Source: an uncultured Sphingomonadales bacterium (GTDB taxonomy: Bacteria; Pseudomonadota; Alphaproteobacteria; Sphingomonadales; Sphingomonadaceae). Taken from it: a DNA stretch of 64,000 nt. Below, piece by piece: positions 8,527 through 16,423 of the stretch (the first letter of the stretch is position 1; each line of letters starts with the position of its first letter). The position numbers were made by a program, and so were the translations under genes. The DNA is taken from NCBI GenBank assembly GCA_937898525.1, contig CALCBC010000012.1:9478-73477 (forward strand). Direction: 5' to 3'. The notes beneath the pieces were generated by a model that was given only the letters and a program-made list of their open reading frames with translations, did no database searches and was not told the origin of the DNA.

Positions 8527-8552
8527 GTCATCCCGGTGAAAGCCGGGATGAC
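8527..8552. repeat. Intergenic palindrome, 10-bp perfect stem
   Basis: The arms GTCATCCCGG (8527-8536) and CCGGGATGAC (8543-8552) flank the 6-base loop TGAAAG. The element lies between the LpoA-like gene and parE. It has no T-run typical of an intrinsic terminator. The wording closely resembles short palindromic repeats scattered between genes in sphingomonad chromosomes, so I call it a repeat that may also stabilise the 3' end of the upstream mRNA. No second copy was found in this window. Confidence 0.6.
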
Positions 8553-8618
8553 GACGGTCTTGGGGAAAGTGAACTCGCGCGCTTGAACCGGCGCGAATCC
8601 GCCCCCTATAGCCGGTGC

Positions 8619-10595
8619 ATGTCCGATGACCTGTTCGACAAGCTGCCTCCCGGCGGCGGCGATTACGATGCTTCCGCGATCGAAGTGCTCGAAGGACTGG
8701 AGCCGGTGCGGCGCCGGCCGGGCATGTACATCGGCGGCACCGACGAGCGGGCGCTGCACCACCTGGCGGCCGAAGTGCTCGACAACGCGATGGACGAGGC
8801 GGTCGCCGGCCATGCGACGCGGATCGAGGTCGAACTCGGAACCGATAACCGGCTGACGATCACCGACAACGGCCGCGGCATGCCGGTCGACGAGCACCCC
8901 AAGTTTCCGGGCAAGTCGTCGCTCGAGGTGATCCTGACGATGCTCCACTCGGGCGGCAAGTTCTCGGGCAAGGCCTATGCCACCAGCGGCGGCTTGCACG
9001 GTGTCGGCGTCAGCGTGGTCAACGGGCTCAGCTCCTATGTGCGCGTCGAGGTCGCCCGCAACCGCGAGCTCTACGCGCAGGAGTTCGAGCGCGGGCAGCC
9101 GAAAAGCGGGCTGATGCATCTCGGCGCCGCACCGAACCGTCGCGGCACCTCGGTCACCTTCGTGCCCGACACCGAGATTTTCGGCGAACGCGATTTCAGC
9201 CCCAAGCGGCTGTTCAAGCTGGCCCGCTCGAAGGCCTACCTGTTCGCGGGCGTGGAGATCCGCTGGAAGTGCGCGCCCTCGCTGGCGAGTGAGGAGGTAC
9301 CCCAGGAAGCGGTGTTCCAGTTCCCCGGGGGCCTCGCCGACCACTTGCGCGAGCAGGTCGGCGGTCGCGAGTGCGTCACCGCCGAGTTCTTCACCGGGCG
9401 GCAGGACTTCCCCGACGAGCAGGGCCGCGTCGAGTGGGCGATCGCCTGGCCGCTGTGGTCCGATGGAGCCTATTCCTGGTACTGCAACACCGTGCCGACC
9501 CCCGACGGCGGCACTCATGAGCAGGGCCTGCGCGCCGCGCTCGCCAAGGGCATCCGCGCATTCGGCGAACTGGTCGGGCAGAAGAAGGCCAAGGATATCT
9601 CGGCAGACGACATCGTCACCGGCAGCGAGATCATGCTCTCGGTGTTCATCCGCGACCCCCAGTTCCAGAGCCAGACCAAGGACCGGCTGACTTCGCCGGA
9701 GGCGGCCCGGCTCGTCGAGAACGCGGTACGCGACCACTTCGACCACTACCTCGCGGACAACATGGAGCGCGGCCGCGCGCTGCTCGGCGCGGTGATGGAG
9801 CGGATGGACGAACGCCTGCGGCGCAAGGCCGAGCGCGAGATCAAGCGCAAGACCGCGACCAACGCACGCAAGCTGCGCCTGCCCGGCAAGCTGACCGACT
9901 GCTCGGGCGAAGGCGATGGCGAGACCGAGCTGTTCATCGTCGAGGGCGATTCCGCGGGCGGCAGCGCCAAGCAGGCGCGCGACCGCAAGACCCAGGCGAT
10001 CCTGCCGATCCGCGGCAAGATCCTCAACGTCGCTTCGGCCACCGCCGACAAGATCCGCGCCAACAGCGAGATCGCCGACCTGATCCTTGCGCTCGGCTGC
10101 GGCACCCGTCGGGAATGCAACCCGGACCTGCTGCGATATGACCGGATCGTCATCATGACCGACGCCGACGTCGACGGGGCGCACATCGCCACGCTGCTGA
10201 TGACGTTCTTCTTCCAGGAGATGGCAGAGGTCGTCAGGAACGGGCACATCTTCCTCGCCCAGCCCCCGCTCTATCGCCTGACCGCGGGCAAGGAGACGCG
10301 CTACGCCAAGGACGACGCGCACCGCGCCGAGCTCGAGGCGACGGTGTTCAAGGGCAAGAAGGTCGAAGTCAGCCGCTTCAAGGGCCTCGGCGAGATGAAC
10401 CCGCAGCAGCTTCGCGAGACCACGATGGATCCCGCGACCCGCTCGCTGATCCGTATCACCCTGCCCCCCGAGCACGAGCAGCGCCACGCGGTGAAGGAAC
10501 TGGTGGACCAGCTGATGGGCCGCAATCCTGAGCACCGGTTCAACTTCATCCAGAACCGGGCGGCGGAGATCGATCGGGAAATGATCGACGCTTGA
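8619..10595 (+). CDS. parE: DNA topoisomerase IV subunit B
   Basis: The GHKL ATPase subunit of topoisomerase IV, which decatenates sister chromosomes with ParC. The length of 658 residues is normal for alphaproteobacterial ParE. Motifs in order are EVLEGLEPVRRRPGMYIGGT, HHLAAEVLDNAMDEAVAGHA (ATP-site Asn), ITDNGRGMPVDEHPK, GLHGVGVSVVNGLS, then the TOPRIM domain with ELFIVEGDSAGGSAKQARDR, PIRGKILNVASA and IVIMTDADVDGAHI. The PGGGDYDASAI leader is typical of ParE and not of GyrB. The chosen ATG is at 8619; an upstream in-frame extension reads through the intergenic palindrome. parC is not in the window. Confidence 0.95.
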   Translation: MSDDLFDKLPPGGGDYDASAIEVLEGLEPVRRRPGMYIGGTDERALHHLAAEVLDNAMDEAVAGHATRIEVELGTDNRLTITDNGRGMPVDEHPKFPGKSSLEVILTMLHSGGKFSGKAYATSGGLHGVGVSVVNGLSSYVRVEVARNRELYAQEFERGQPKSGLMHLGAAPNRRGTSVTFVPDTEIFGERDFSPKRLFKLARSKAYLFAGVEIRWKCAPSLASEEVPQEAVFQFPGGLADHLREQVGGRECVTAEFFTGRQDFPDEQGRVEWAIAWPLWSDGAYSWYCNTVPTPDGGTHEQGLRAALAKGIRAFGELVGQKKAKDISADDIVTGSEIMLSVFIRDPQFQSQTKDRLTSPEAARLVENAVRDHFDHYLADNMERGRALLGAVMERMDERLRRKAEREIKRKTATNARKLRLPGKLTDCSGEGDGETELFIVEGDSAGGSAKQARDRKTQAILPIRGKILNVASATADKIRANSEIADLILALGCGTRRECNPDLLRYDRIVIMTDADVDGAHIATLLMTFFFQEMAEVVRNGHIFLAQPPLYRLTAGKETRYAKDDAHRAELEATVFKGKKVEVSRFKGLGEMNPQQLRETTMDPATRSLIRITLPPEHEQRHAVKELVDQLMGRNPEHRFNFIQNRAAEIDREMIDA

Positions 10596-10646
10596 CGCGC
10601 CCCCCGCCGCTTCTCATCCTTCGTCAGGACGGCGGGAGAGAAGGCT

Positions 10647-11699
10647 ATGCGATCGACTACGCTTCTGGCGGCAACCTGTCTGGCTCTCGCGTCCGTGCCC
10701 GTTGCGGCGGCCGAGGAGATCGAAGTTCCTCCGGATGCCCCCTTTATTCACGAGCGCACCAGCATCGTGTTCCCGCCACGTCTCGGAGATCTGCATCGCC
10801 GCTGGGTCCGTGATTACGGCTCAGCCCAGTACGATGTCAGTGCGATCTATGAGGCCGCTGACGGAGACACCTTCCTCTCGTTCTATGTCTACCGTGCCGG
10901 CCTGCCCGAAGCCTCGCTCTGGTTCGATCGACTGGCGACGATCATGGCTGAGCGCGAGGGCTTCAGGCCGGCGAGTCACGCTTCGCTGGAGCCCGCCGCG
11001 TATCGTCCCGCCGGAAGCGAAGCACCCATCGGACTGGCGCTGGCCTATGACATTGCGCCGGGGCAGCCCTACACCGCCACTGGGGCGATCCTGTTCCCTC
11101 ACGGACCCTGGCTGATCAAGCTGCGCGCCACATCGTCGAGCAAGAATGCCGATGAGATCGCGCAATTGTTGGCGGAGACCGAGCGGTCGCTGGGCCTACC
11201 CCAACCCCAGTACCTGTCGTCGCCATCATATCGTGTCCAACCCTGCGCCGCGCAGCTCGACGTGGGCGAAACCAATGTTCTGCCTCCCTCGCCCGACGTC
11301 CTCAGCAGCTCGCTGATGATGCTGGAAGTGGGCGAATCAACGGACGCGGAGGGAACGGCGATTCCTCCTGAAGGAGCGCGATGGTGCCGCGACGACGCGG
11401 TCGAGGATTTTTACGTCTATCGGCCCAACGATTCCCCCGATCGGTACGTGATCGCGTTCGGCGACAGCGGGGACGTCCTGCAGGTTGGCATAGTGATACG
11501 CGAGATGCCGGACCTCCTGCCGACGGACCTGGGAATTCCGATCATCTACTCGGATGCCAACGGCTCTGCGTTGCTCGCGCTGGTCGACCGGCTTCCCGAC
11601 CCGGTGCGAGCCGTGGAAATTGCCGAGCAGGCCGCGATCCTCGGAACCAGCGACCGCAATGGCAACGTCGAGATCACGGTCAGTGAGCCCACCGAATAG
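10647..11699 (+). CDS. Secreted protein of unknown function
   Basis: A 350-residue exported protein I do not recognise. The signal peptide is MRSTTLLAATCLALASVPVA, probably cleaved after AAA. The mature part has no cysteine cluster or membrane span; a Cys in VQPCAAQ and one in ARWCRDD could form a disulfide. Two similarly built halves, each with a FYVYRxND/FYVYRAG-like strand (about residues 79-84 and 255-260), hint at an internal duplication. A purine-rich ribosome site (GGGAGAGAAGG) precedes the ATG. It follows parE by 51 bp on the same strand and is convergent with the decayed methyltransferase at 11711. No function is inferred. Confidence 0.75.
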   Translation: MRSTTLLAATCLALASVPVAAAEEIEVPPDAPFIHERTSIVFPPRLGDLHRRWVRDYGSAQYDVSAIYEAADGDTFLSFYVYRAGLPEASLWFDRLATIMAEREGFRPASHASLEPAAYRPAGSEAPIGLALAYDIAPGQPYTATGAILFPHGPWLIKLRATSSSKNADEIAQLLAETERSLGLPQPQYLSSPSYRVQPCAAQLDVGETNVLPPSPDVLSSSLMMLEVGESTDAEGTAIPPEGARWCRDDAVEDFYVYRPNDSPDRYVIAFGDSGDVLQVGIVIREMPDLLPTDLGIPIIYSDANGSALLALVDRLPDPVRAVEIAEQAAILGTSDRNGNVEITVSEPTE

Positions 11700-11710
11700 C
11701 AGTTCGGGCT

Positions 11711-12100
11711 TCAGGCCCGCACCGCCCCTGCCACGCTGACGGGTGGCGCCGCCTTCACCACCCGCTGTACGCGGAACCCGATGGGCTCAAGCGAGGTGGC
11801 CTATTCGCTGGGGGTGCGCTCCTCACCTCTGGGGACCAGCTGCATCATCATATCGAGCATCCTGCCCATGTGCGGCTCGTCGCCATCGGGTTTCGTTGCC
11901 TCGCGAACGTGCTGCAAGTTCGTCACGTTCTCGCCGTCGTCCCGGTCGTGGATGATGTGGCTCAGGAGGCCGCCATCGTGGCCCTCGGGCACGCGCTCGA
12001 AGAAGTTGCCGCTTCGATCGTCACGCGGTCGGCCACGCCGAAGCTGTCGAGCGCTTCCTCGCTCGTTGCGTCACCCCTTGCCTCCCCGGGCTGACTTTCC
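11711..12100 (-). pseudogene. Decayed O-methyltransferase (methyltransferase family 2), 3' fragment
   Basis: The minus strand of this otherwise gene-free stretch encodes recognisable pieces of a family 2 (plant-type) O-methyltransferase in shifting frames. First comes EEALDSFGVADRVTIE; after a one-base frameshift near 12010 comes FFERVPEGHDGGLLSHII, then NLQHVREATKP; an apparent in-frame loss follows (near 11880), then MGRMLDMMMQLV and ERTPSE; a TAG at 11801-11803 stands where an aromatic residue is normal; after it GFRVQRVVKAAPPVSV completes the usual C-terminus, with a TGA at 11711-11713. The N-terminal half, including the dimerisation domain, is missing. Boundaries on the 5' side are approximate. 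It is probably a relic without product. Confidence 0.75.
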
Positions 12101-12150
12101 GACAAAGACTAGCCGGGCGCGCGTGCTTGTCGCGCGGCGGTGGCGTGAGG

Positions 12151-13554
12151 TCAGATCTGGTAGCCGACCTCGAACAATCCCCACTTCCTCCCGCGAAAGC
12201 GCAACGGCACGAAGACGCTCCGCAGGGCGCGAAAGCGCCCTTCCCCGAGGTCCTGGCGATAGGCGAACAGGAAGAACGCGTCGTCGCCGTCGAGCGCGCG
12301 GCGAGTCTGGCTGTCCATGAAGATCTGTCGGTTGCGAGCGAACTCGAGGTTGCGCAACCGCTGCCCCGGAAGCTGCCCCTGGCTGCGCTCGGTAATGTGC
12401 GTAGGAAGGTAGCCGTTCATGTCGATCAGGCAGCAGCCGACGACGGCACGGTGCTGGTGTGTGTAGCGATCGAGGATCGGGCGGATGTGACGGTCAGCGA
12501 AATCGGCGAAGTCGTTGTCGTACTGAACCGGGTCGGTCTCGGGACGAGGGCGGTAGTCCGTGTCGAACAGCGCGTCCTCGGTGAGAGTCCCATCGTCGAG
12601 ATGACGTTCGATCAGGCCGGCGATTTCGCTAACGCCTTCCATCGCAAGGTCGATGAAGGGCGTGTTCCGGGTCCGCACGCCACCGTGGGCCACTTGATTG
12701 AGCATGTCGTTGGCGCGCGTCTCTAGCCGATCGAGCTGCTCCCGCGCCTCCTCGGCGCGGCGCGCGCTCTCGGCAGCGACCTGTGCGAACTCGGCGAGCC
12801 CGTCATCGACCTGACGCACGCTGGTCTCGGCCCGTTCGTTACAGTCGGCGATCGCCCGCGAGCGGTCGTGGAACTGCTGCACCAGCGCGGCCATGTCGCT
12901 CAGCGACGTGCGCAGCGCGTCGATGTGCCGGGTGGATTCGCGGCCGCGGGCGATGTTGGTCTTGAGCGACTCGATCAGCGAACCGGCGGTGGCCTGCAAG
13001 CGGGCGATGTTGCGGCCGACCTCGCTGGAGGATTCGGCTGCGGTCGCCGCAAGCCGGCGAATCTCGGTCGCAAGCACTTCGAACGGCGCTGTCGCCGCAC
13101 CGCCCCGAGCCGCCTCGATGCGGGTGTTGAAACTCAGCATATGCGTATGCTCGGCGATCTCGGAGAGCTTGGACGAGACACCGCCGATCTCGTCGAGCGT
13201 CTCGAGGAAGCCGTGCAACTGGCCGTCGAGCTCTGTGACGTCGGAGACCAGCCTCGAGACCTCATCGAGCGACCGTTCGGCGACGTGATGCCCGCGCTCG
13301 AGCACGATCTGCGCGGCTTCGGAAGTCTGCAGCAGTTCGAACGTCGCCTCGCGCCGCTCCGCCCGGCTCCGGCTGAGCGCTTCCATGGCATCGAACAGCT
13401 GATCCAACCGCTCTGCCTCGGCCGAAATCTGGCGGTTGAGCCTGCCGACGAGGCCACCTGTATCGCTGCACTGAACCGCAATGTCACCTGCCTGCTCCCC
13501 GAGGCGGGCCAGCAGTTCGCCGAGGTCGGTATTGAGCGGAACGATCATGTCCAT
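12151..13554 (-). CDS. Soluble chemoreceptor-like protein with degenerate signalling tip
   Basis: A 467-residue protein without membrane segments. The first two thirds are long heptad helices resembling a methyl-accepting chemotaxis signalling domain. The hairpin tip reads TRIEAARGGAATAPFEVL where receptors normally have the AGExGRGFAVVA sequence, so the CheA/CheW contact residues are largely lost. The last roughly 140 residues form a globular domain with DMNGYLPTHI and end RGRKWGLFEVGYQI, matching the C-terminal domain of the upstream paralogue at 13662. The start is uncertain between two ATG codons at 13554 and 13548. It probably shares a transcript with the paralogue (about 107 bp apart). 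It may be a co-receptor or a dead paralogue. Confidence 0.82.
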   Translation of the reverse strand: MDMIVPLNTDLGELLARLGEQAGDIAVQCSDTGGLVGRLNRQISAEAERLDQLFDAMEALSRSRAERREATFELLQTSEAAQIVLERGHHVAERSLDEVSRLVSDVTELDGQLHGFLETLDEIGGVSSKLSEIAEHTHMLSFNTRIEAARGGAATAPFEVLATEIRRLAATAAESSSEVGRNIARLQATAGSLIESLKTNIARGRESTRHIDALRTSLSDMAALVQQFHDRSRAIADCNERAETSVRQVDDGLAEFAQVAAESARRAEEAREQLDRLETRANDMLNQVAHGGVRTRNTPFIDLAMEGVSEIAGLIERHLDDGTLTEDALFDTDYRPRPETDPVQYDNDFADFADRHIRPILDRYTHQHRAVVGCCLIDMNGYLPTHITERSQGQLPGQRLRNLEFARNRQIFMDSQTRRALDGDDAFFLFAYRQDLGEGRFRALRSVFVPLRFRGRKWGLFEVGYQI

Positions 13555-13661
13555 CGGCCGTGAGGATGTCGCGCTGCACCATGAAATGCAACCGAATTGT
13601 TGCACTGCAATATGAGCGCTGCCAGACCAGCTTCAGGCTCCGTCACCCAGACCAAGGCCGC

Positions 13662-15059
13662 TCAGAACGCGTAGGAAATCTCGTAGTCACCCCATCGGCG
13701 GCCGTTGATCACGATGGGGACGCTAGCCAGCCGCACGACGCGATAGTTCTTGCCGTCGCCCTCGTAGCGATAGACGGCCATAGAGAACGGGGCATTGCCC
13801 GCCTTGATGCGCTTGTCGATCGCGTTGAAGATCATCCGTCCGTTGCGGCAGAATTGCAGGTCGTGCTCGTAGTCGCCGGTAGGCTGACGCGAACGGTCGG
13901 TAAGGTGGGTCGGCAGGAAGCCGTTGCGATCGTCGCATACGGTCGCGACGATGTTCGGATCCGACGCCTTGACCCGGTCAAGGACCGGACGCCAGTGCTT
14001 GTCGGCCCAGTCGCAGAAGCTGTTGCGGTAGAGCTGAGGATTGGTCCCCGGCACCTCGACATAACGGTCGTCGAACAGCTGCTCTTCGGTCAGACTGCCG
14101 TCCTCCAGAGCCGCCAGGGCGAGTGCGATGACCTCGTCGCGCGCCTCGCGGGCCTTGTCGACCATTGCCATGTCGCGCGGCGCGAGGCCGGCGCGGACCA
14201 ACTGGTCGAACATAAGGCTGGCCATTTCCTCGAGCTCGGCCATTCGCGCCTGAGCCTGGCCAAGCTTGCCCTCGTTGTCCCGCGCCGCCTCGTTGAACGA
14301 AGCGAGCACTCGCTGCAGCTTGTCGACATGGCCGCTGATCGAATTGGTCGCCTGGGCTATCTGGTCGTTCTGCCGGTCGACCTCGTTGACCATCTCGCCG
14401 ACCTCGACCAGCGTGTCCTCGATCCGGGACACCGAGGTGCGCGCTTCGTCCCGGACCCTGGCGCCCTTCTCGATCTCGGCAACAACTCGCTCGACCTCGC
14501 TGCCGAGCGTGTCGATCGTGCGGGTGATCTCGTCGGTCGCCTTGCGGGTCTTGCCCGCAAGACTCTTCACTTCGTTGGCGACCACGGCAAAGCCACGACC
14601 CGCCTCGCCTGCGCGTGCGGCTTCGATCGCGGCGTTGAGCGAGAGAATGTTGGTGGTTTCAGCGATCTGGTCGATGTCGCGCGAGCACTGCCTGACCTGG
14701 CTCATCGCCGCCGCGAACCCGGTGACATGGTGGGTCAGGGTGTCGACAAGCGCCAGCAGGTTGCCGATTTCGGCCAACGAATTGCGGATGTGGGCCGTGC
14801 CCTCGCTCAGCTGGTCGATGGCGCGCTGGGAGAGCAGGCGTGACTCGTCGCAGGCCTGCGCGACCCGGTCCTGATCCTCGTTGAGGGTGGCGACGGTGCC
14901 GAGCAGCGCGGCGTGTTCTGCGCGAAGCTTCTCCGACGACGCCAGTACCGACTGGACAAGCCCCGAGACGTCGGAACAGCCGAGCGTAACCTCGCTGCAG
15001 CTTGCGGAAACGCCGTCAGCCGCGTCTGCGGCCGACGCATCGATCACCTGGTGCAACAT
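13662..15059 (-). CDS. Soluble methyl-accepting chemotaxis protein
   Basis: A 465-residue cytoplasmic receptor: there is no signal or membrane helix at the N-terminus (MLHQVIDASAADAADGVSA). Residues up to about 290 form the MCP signalling coiled coil with the canonical tip AAIEAARAGEAGRGFAVV and EVKSLAGKTRKATDEI. The C-terminal region (about 315-465) is a separate sensor-like domain with CDDRNGFLPTHLTDRSRQP, FCRNGRMIFNAIDKR and a final NGRRWGDYEISYAF. Receptors of this layout, with the sensory part after the signalling part, are known in alphaproteobacteria. It precedes a paralogue with a degenerate tip. No che genes are in the window, so the partner array must be elsewhere. Confidence 0.88.
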   Translation of the reverse strand: MLHQVIDASAADAADGVSASCSEVTLGCSDVSGLVQSVLASSEKLRAEHAALLGTVATLNEDQDRVAQACDESRLLSQRAIDQLSEGTAHIRNSLAEIGNLLALVDTLTHHVTGFAAAMSQVRQCSRDIDQIAETTNILSLNAAIEAARAGEAGRGFAVVANEVKSLAGKTRKATDEITRTIDTLGSEVERVVAEIEKGARVRDEARTSVSRIEDTLVEVGEMVNEVDRQNDQIAQATNSISGHVDKLQRVLASFNEAARDNEGKLGQAQARMAELEEMASLMFDQLVRAGLAPRDMAMVDKAREARDEVIALALAALEDGSLTEEQLFDDRYVEVPGTNPQLYRNSFCDWADKHWRPVLDRVKASDPNIVATVCDDRNGFLPTHLTDRSRQPTGDYEHDLQFCRNGRMIFNAIDKRIKAGNAPFSMAVYRYEGDGKNYRVVRLASVPIVINGRRWGDYEISYAF

Positions 15060-15155
15060 GGGGTTATGCTCTCCCGACCCGTGCTGTGCGGGAGCGGTAC
15101 CATGAGATGGTTATCGGCCTGTTAAGCAGAACCCGAGCTGATGCGAAGTCGGCTG

Positions 15156-15911
15156 CTAATCGGCTTTCGGCGGTCCGAGTTGCTCACGGGGTACCGTGGC
15201 AAACATTTCCTTAACCCTGGGCCGCTCGTTGATCTGTTCGATCCAGCGGACGAGGTGCGGCGTGTCGTCCTTGTTGACCAGCTCGGCGAAACCCTTCTCC
15301 ATCCCGTTGGCGATGGCGAAGTTGCAGATGTCGGCCAGCGAATACATCCCGCCGGCGAGCCATTCGTGATCGGCGAGGTGGTCGTCGAGCCGCCTTACGG
15401 AGACACCGATCTTGCGCATCTCCTCGTCGAGCAGGTCCTGCGGGAATCCCTCGCGCGCGCGGCGCCATTTCACCTGCTGCTCTGGGATCGGGATCTTCTT
15501 GAGATGCTCCTCGAACTCCTCGTCCGACAGCGCCTTGGCCATGTGGCTCACGCCGCGGTGCCACCCGATCGTCGAGACGCACCAGCAGAAGTACTCGTCG
15601 ACCCACTTGGTCCAGACGCGCATTTGCGCGCGGTCCCACGGATCGTCGGGCCGCAACTTCAATTCGGTCGGATGGGCGTCCTCGAGGTATTCGCAGATCA
15701 CGGTGCTCTCGGTGACGATGCGCCCGCCGTCGTCGAGCGCGGGAACCTGGCCGCGCGGGTTGATGGCCTTGTACCAGTCGCTGTGGTGCTCGAACTTCGA
15801 GGGTTCGAGACGGTGGACCGTGAAATCCCGGCCGAACTCGAACTTCTCGAACAGCGTCAGCATCGGCTTCAGCGAGTTGGCCATGGGGCCGAAGCTGTAG
15901 AGGGTAAGCAT
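15156..15911 (-). CDS. Glutathione S-transferase, LigF (beta-etherase)-like
   Basis: A 251-residue glutathione transferase. The thioredoxin-fold half has LYSFGPMANSLKPMLTLFEK, the cis-proline motif INPRGQVPALDDGGRIV and the glutathione gamma-glutamyl site TESTVICEYLED. The all-helical half includes VWTKWVDEYFCWCVSTIGW and SLADICNFAIANGME. These stretches resemble the sphingomonad lignin beta-etherase LigF more than general housekeeping GSTs, an impression from memory rather than from a search. A ribosome site GGGAGAGACGC precedes the ATG. It stands alone, without other lignin-pathway genes nearby, so the substrate is open. gshB at 5163-6119 could supply the cofactor. Confidence 0.85.
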   Translation of the reverse strand: MLTLYSFGPMANSLKPMLTLFEKFEFGRDFTVHRLEPSKFEHHSDWYKAINPRGQVPALDDGGRIVTESTVICEYLEDAHPTELKLRPDDPWDRAQMRVWTKWVDEYFCWCVSTIGWHRGVSHMAKALSDEEFEEHLKKIPIPEQQVKWRRAREGFPQDLLDEEMRKIGVSVRRLDDHLADHEWLAGGMYSLADICNFAIANGMEKGFAELVNKDDTPHLVRWIEQINERPRVKEMFATVPREQLGPPKAD

Positions 15912-16075
15912 GCGTCTCTCCCGGATCCCTGCGCGCGTCTAGCGACCCGGCGTGCTACGGGGCAAGCGCGAATGCGGCACCAGGCGCAGGGCCCTGGCGC
16001 ACTCCCCGGCCGCCGCGTCCGCGGGTTTGCTCGTGCGTCCGTCGATGATATGATTTCCGCGAATGGGAGAGTCCG

Positions 16076-16420
16076 ATGCGGATCGCCTTGTCGCTGATCG
16101 CCCTGACACTCGCTACCGGCGCGCTGGCCGAATCTGCCTCCGCGCCGTCTGCCGTCCCGCCGGAGCCGGTGCCCGGCACTCAGTCTGCCGCGACTGACTC
16201 GGAGGTCGCTTGCCGCGACCGCATCCAAATGGTCCGTCAGCATCGGGGCCTCCCGAAGCTCCAGCGGGACACTGCTTCGCCAGACGAGCCGCTGCTGATC
16301 GCTGCGGTGGATCACCGGATCGGCGGCTGCTCGGTCATGGTGATGCGCAACGACACGGCCGACGTCCGCCCGCTTCCTCGCCCCGGCGAGGCGAAGTTGC
16401 GCCGCCTTCCCGGCGGTTAG
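16076..16420 (+). CDS. Small exported protein of unknown function
   Basis: 114 residues with a clear signal peptide (MRIALSLIALTLATGALA, cleaved near residue 18-20). A Pro/Ser/Ala-rich linker follows, then a short domain with two cysteines (VACRDRIQM and IGGCSVMVM) that could pair in the periplasm. The ribosome site GGGAGAG stands a few bases before the ATG. I recognise no family. It is convergent with the NamZ gene, whose stop lies three bases beyond its own, and is separated from the divergent GST gene by about 165 bp. The coding character (GC-rich third positions, signal peptide) supports a real gene. Confidence 0.68.
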   Translation: MRIALSLIALTLATGALAESASAPSAVPPEPVPGTQSAATDSEVACRDRIQMVRQHRGLPKLQRDTASPDEPLLIAAVDHRIGGCSVMVMRNDTADVRPLPRPGEAKLRRLPGG

Positions 16421-16423
16421 CCG

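Noticed and set aside
8527..8552. Intrinsic terminator for the LpoA-like gene
   Set aside because: The stem is perfect, but no T-run follows and the wording matches a dispersed intergenic repeat better.
8283..10535. Long open frame on the minus strand opposite parE (750 codons)
   Set aside because: It is a mirror frame of a GC-rich gene with strong third-position bias; the amino-acid mix (Arg, Ala, Gly, Val, His) is typical of such shadows and no family motif is visible. parE on the plus strand is certain.
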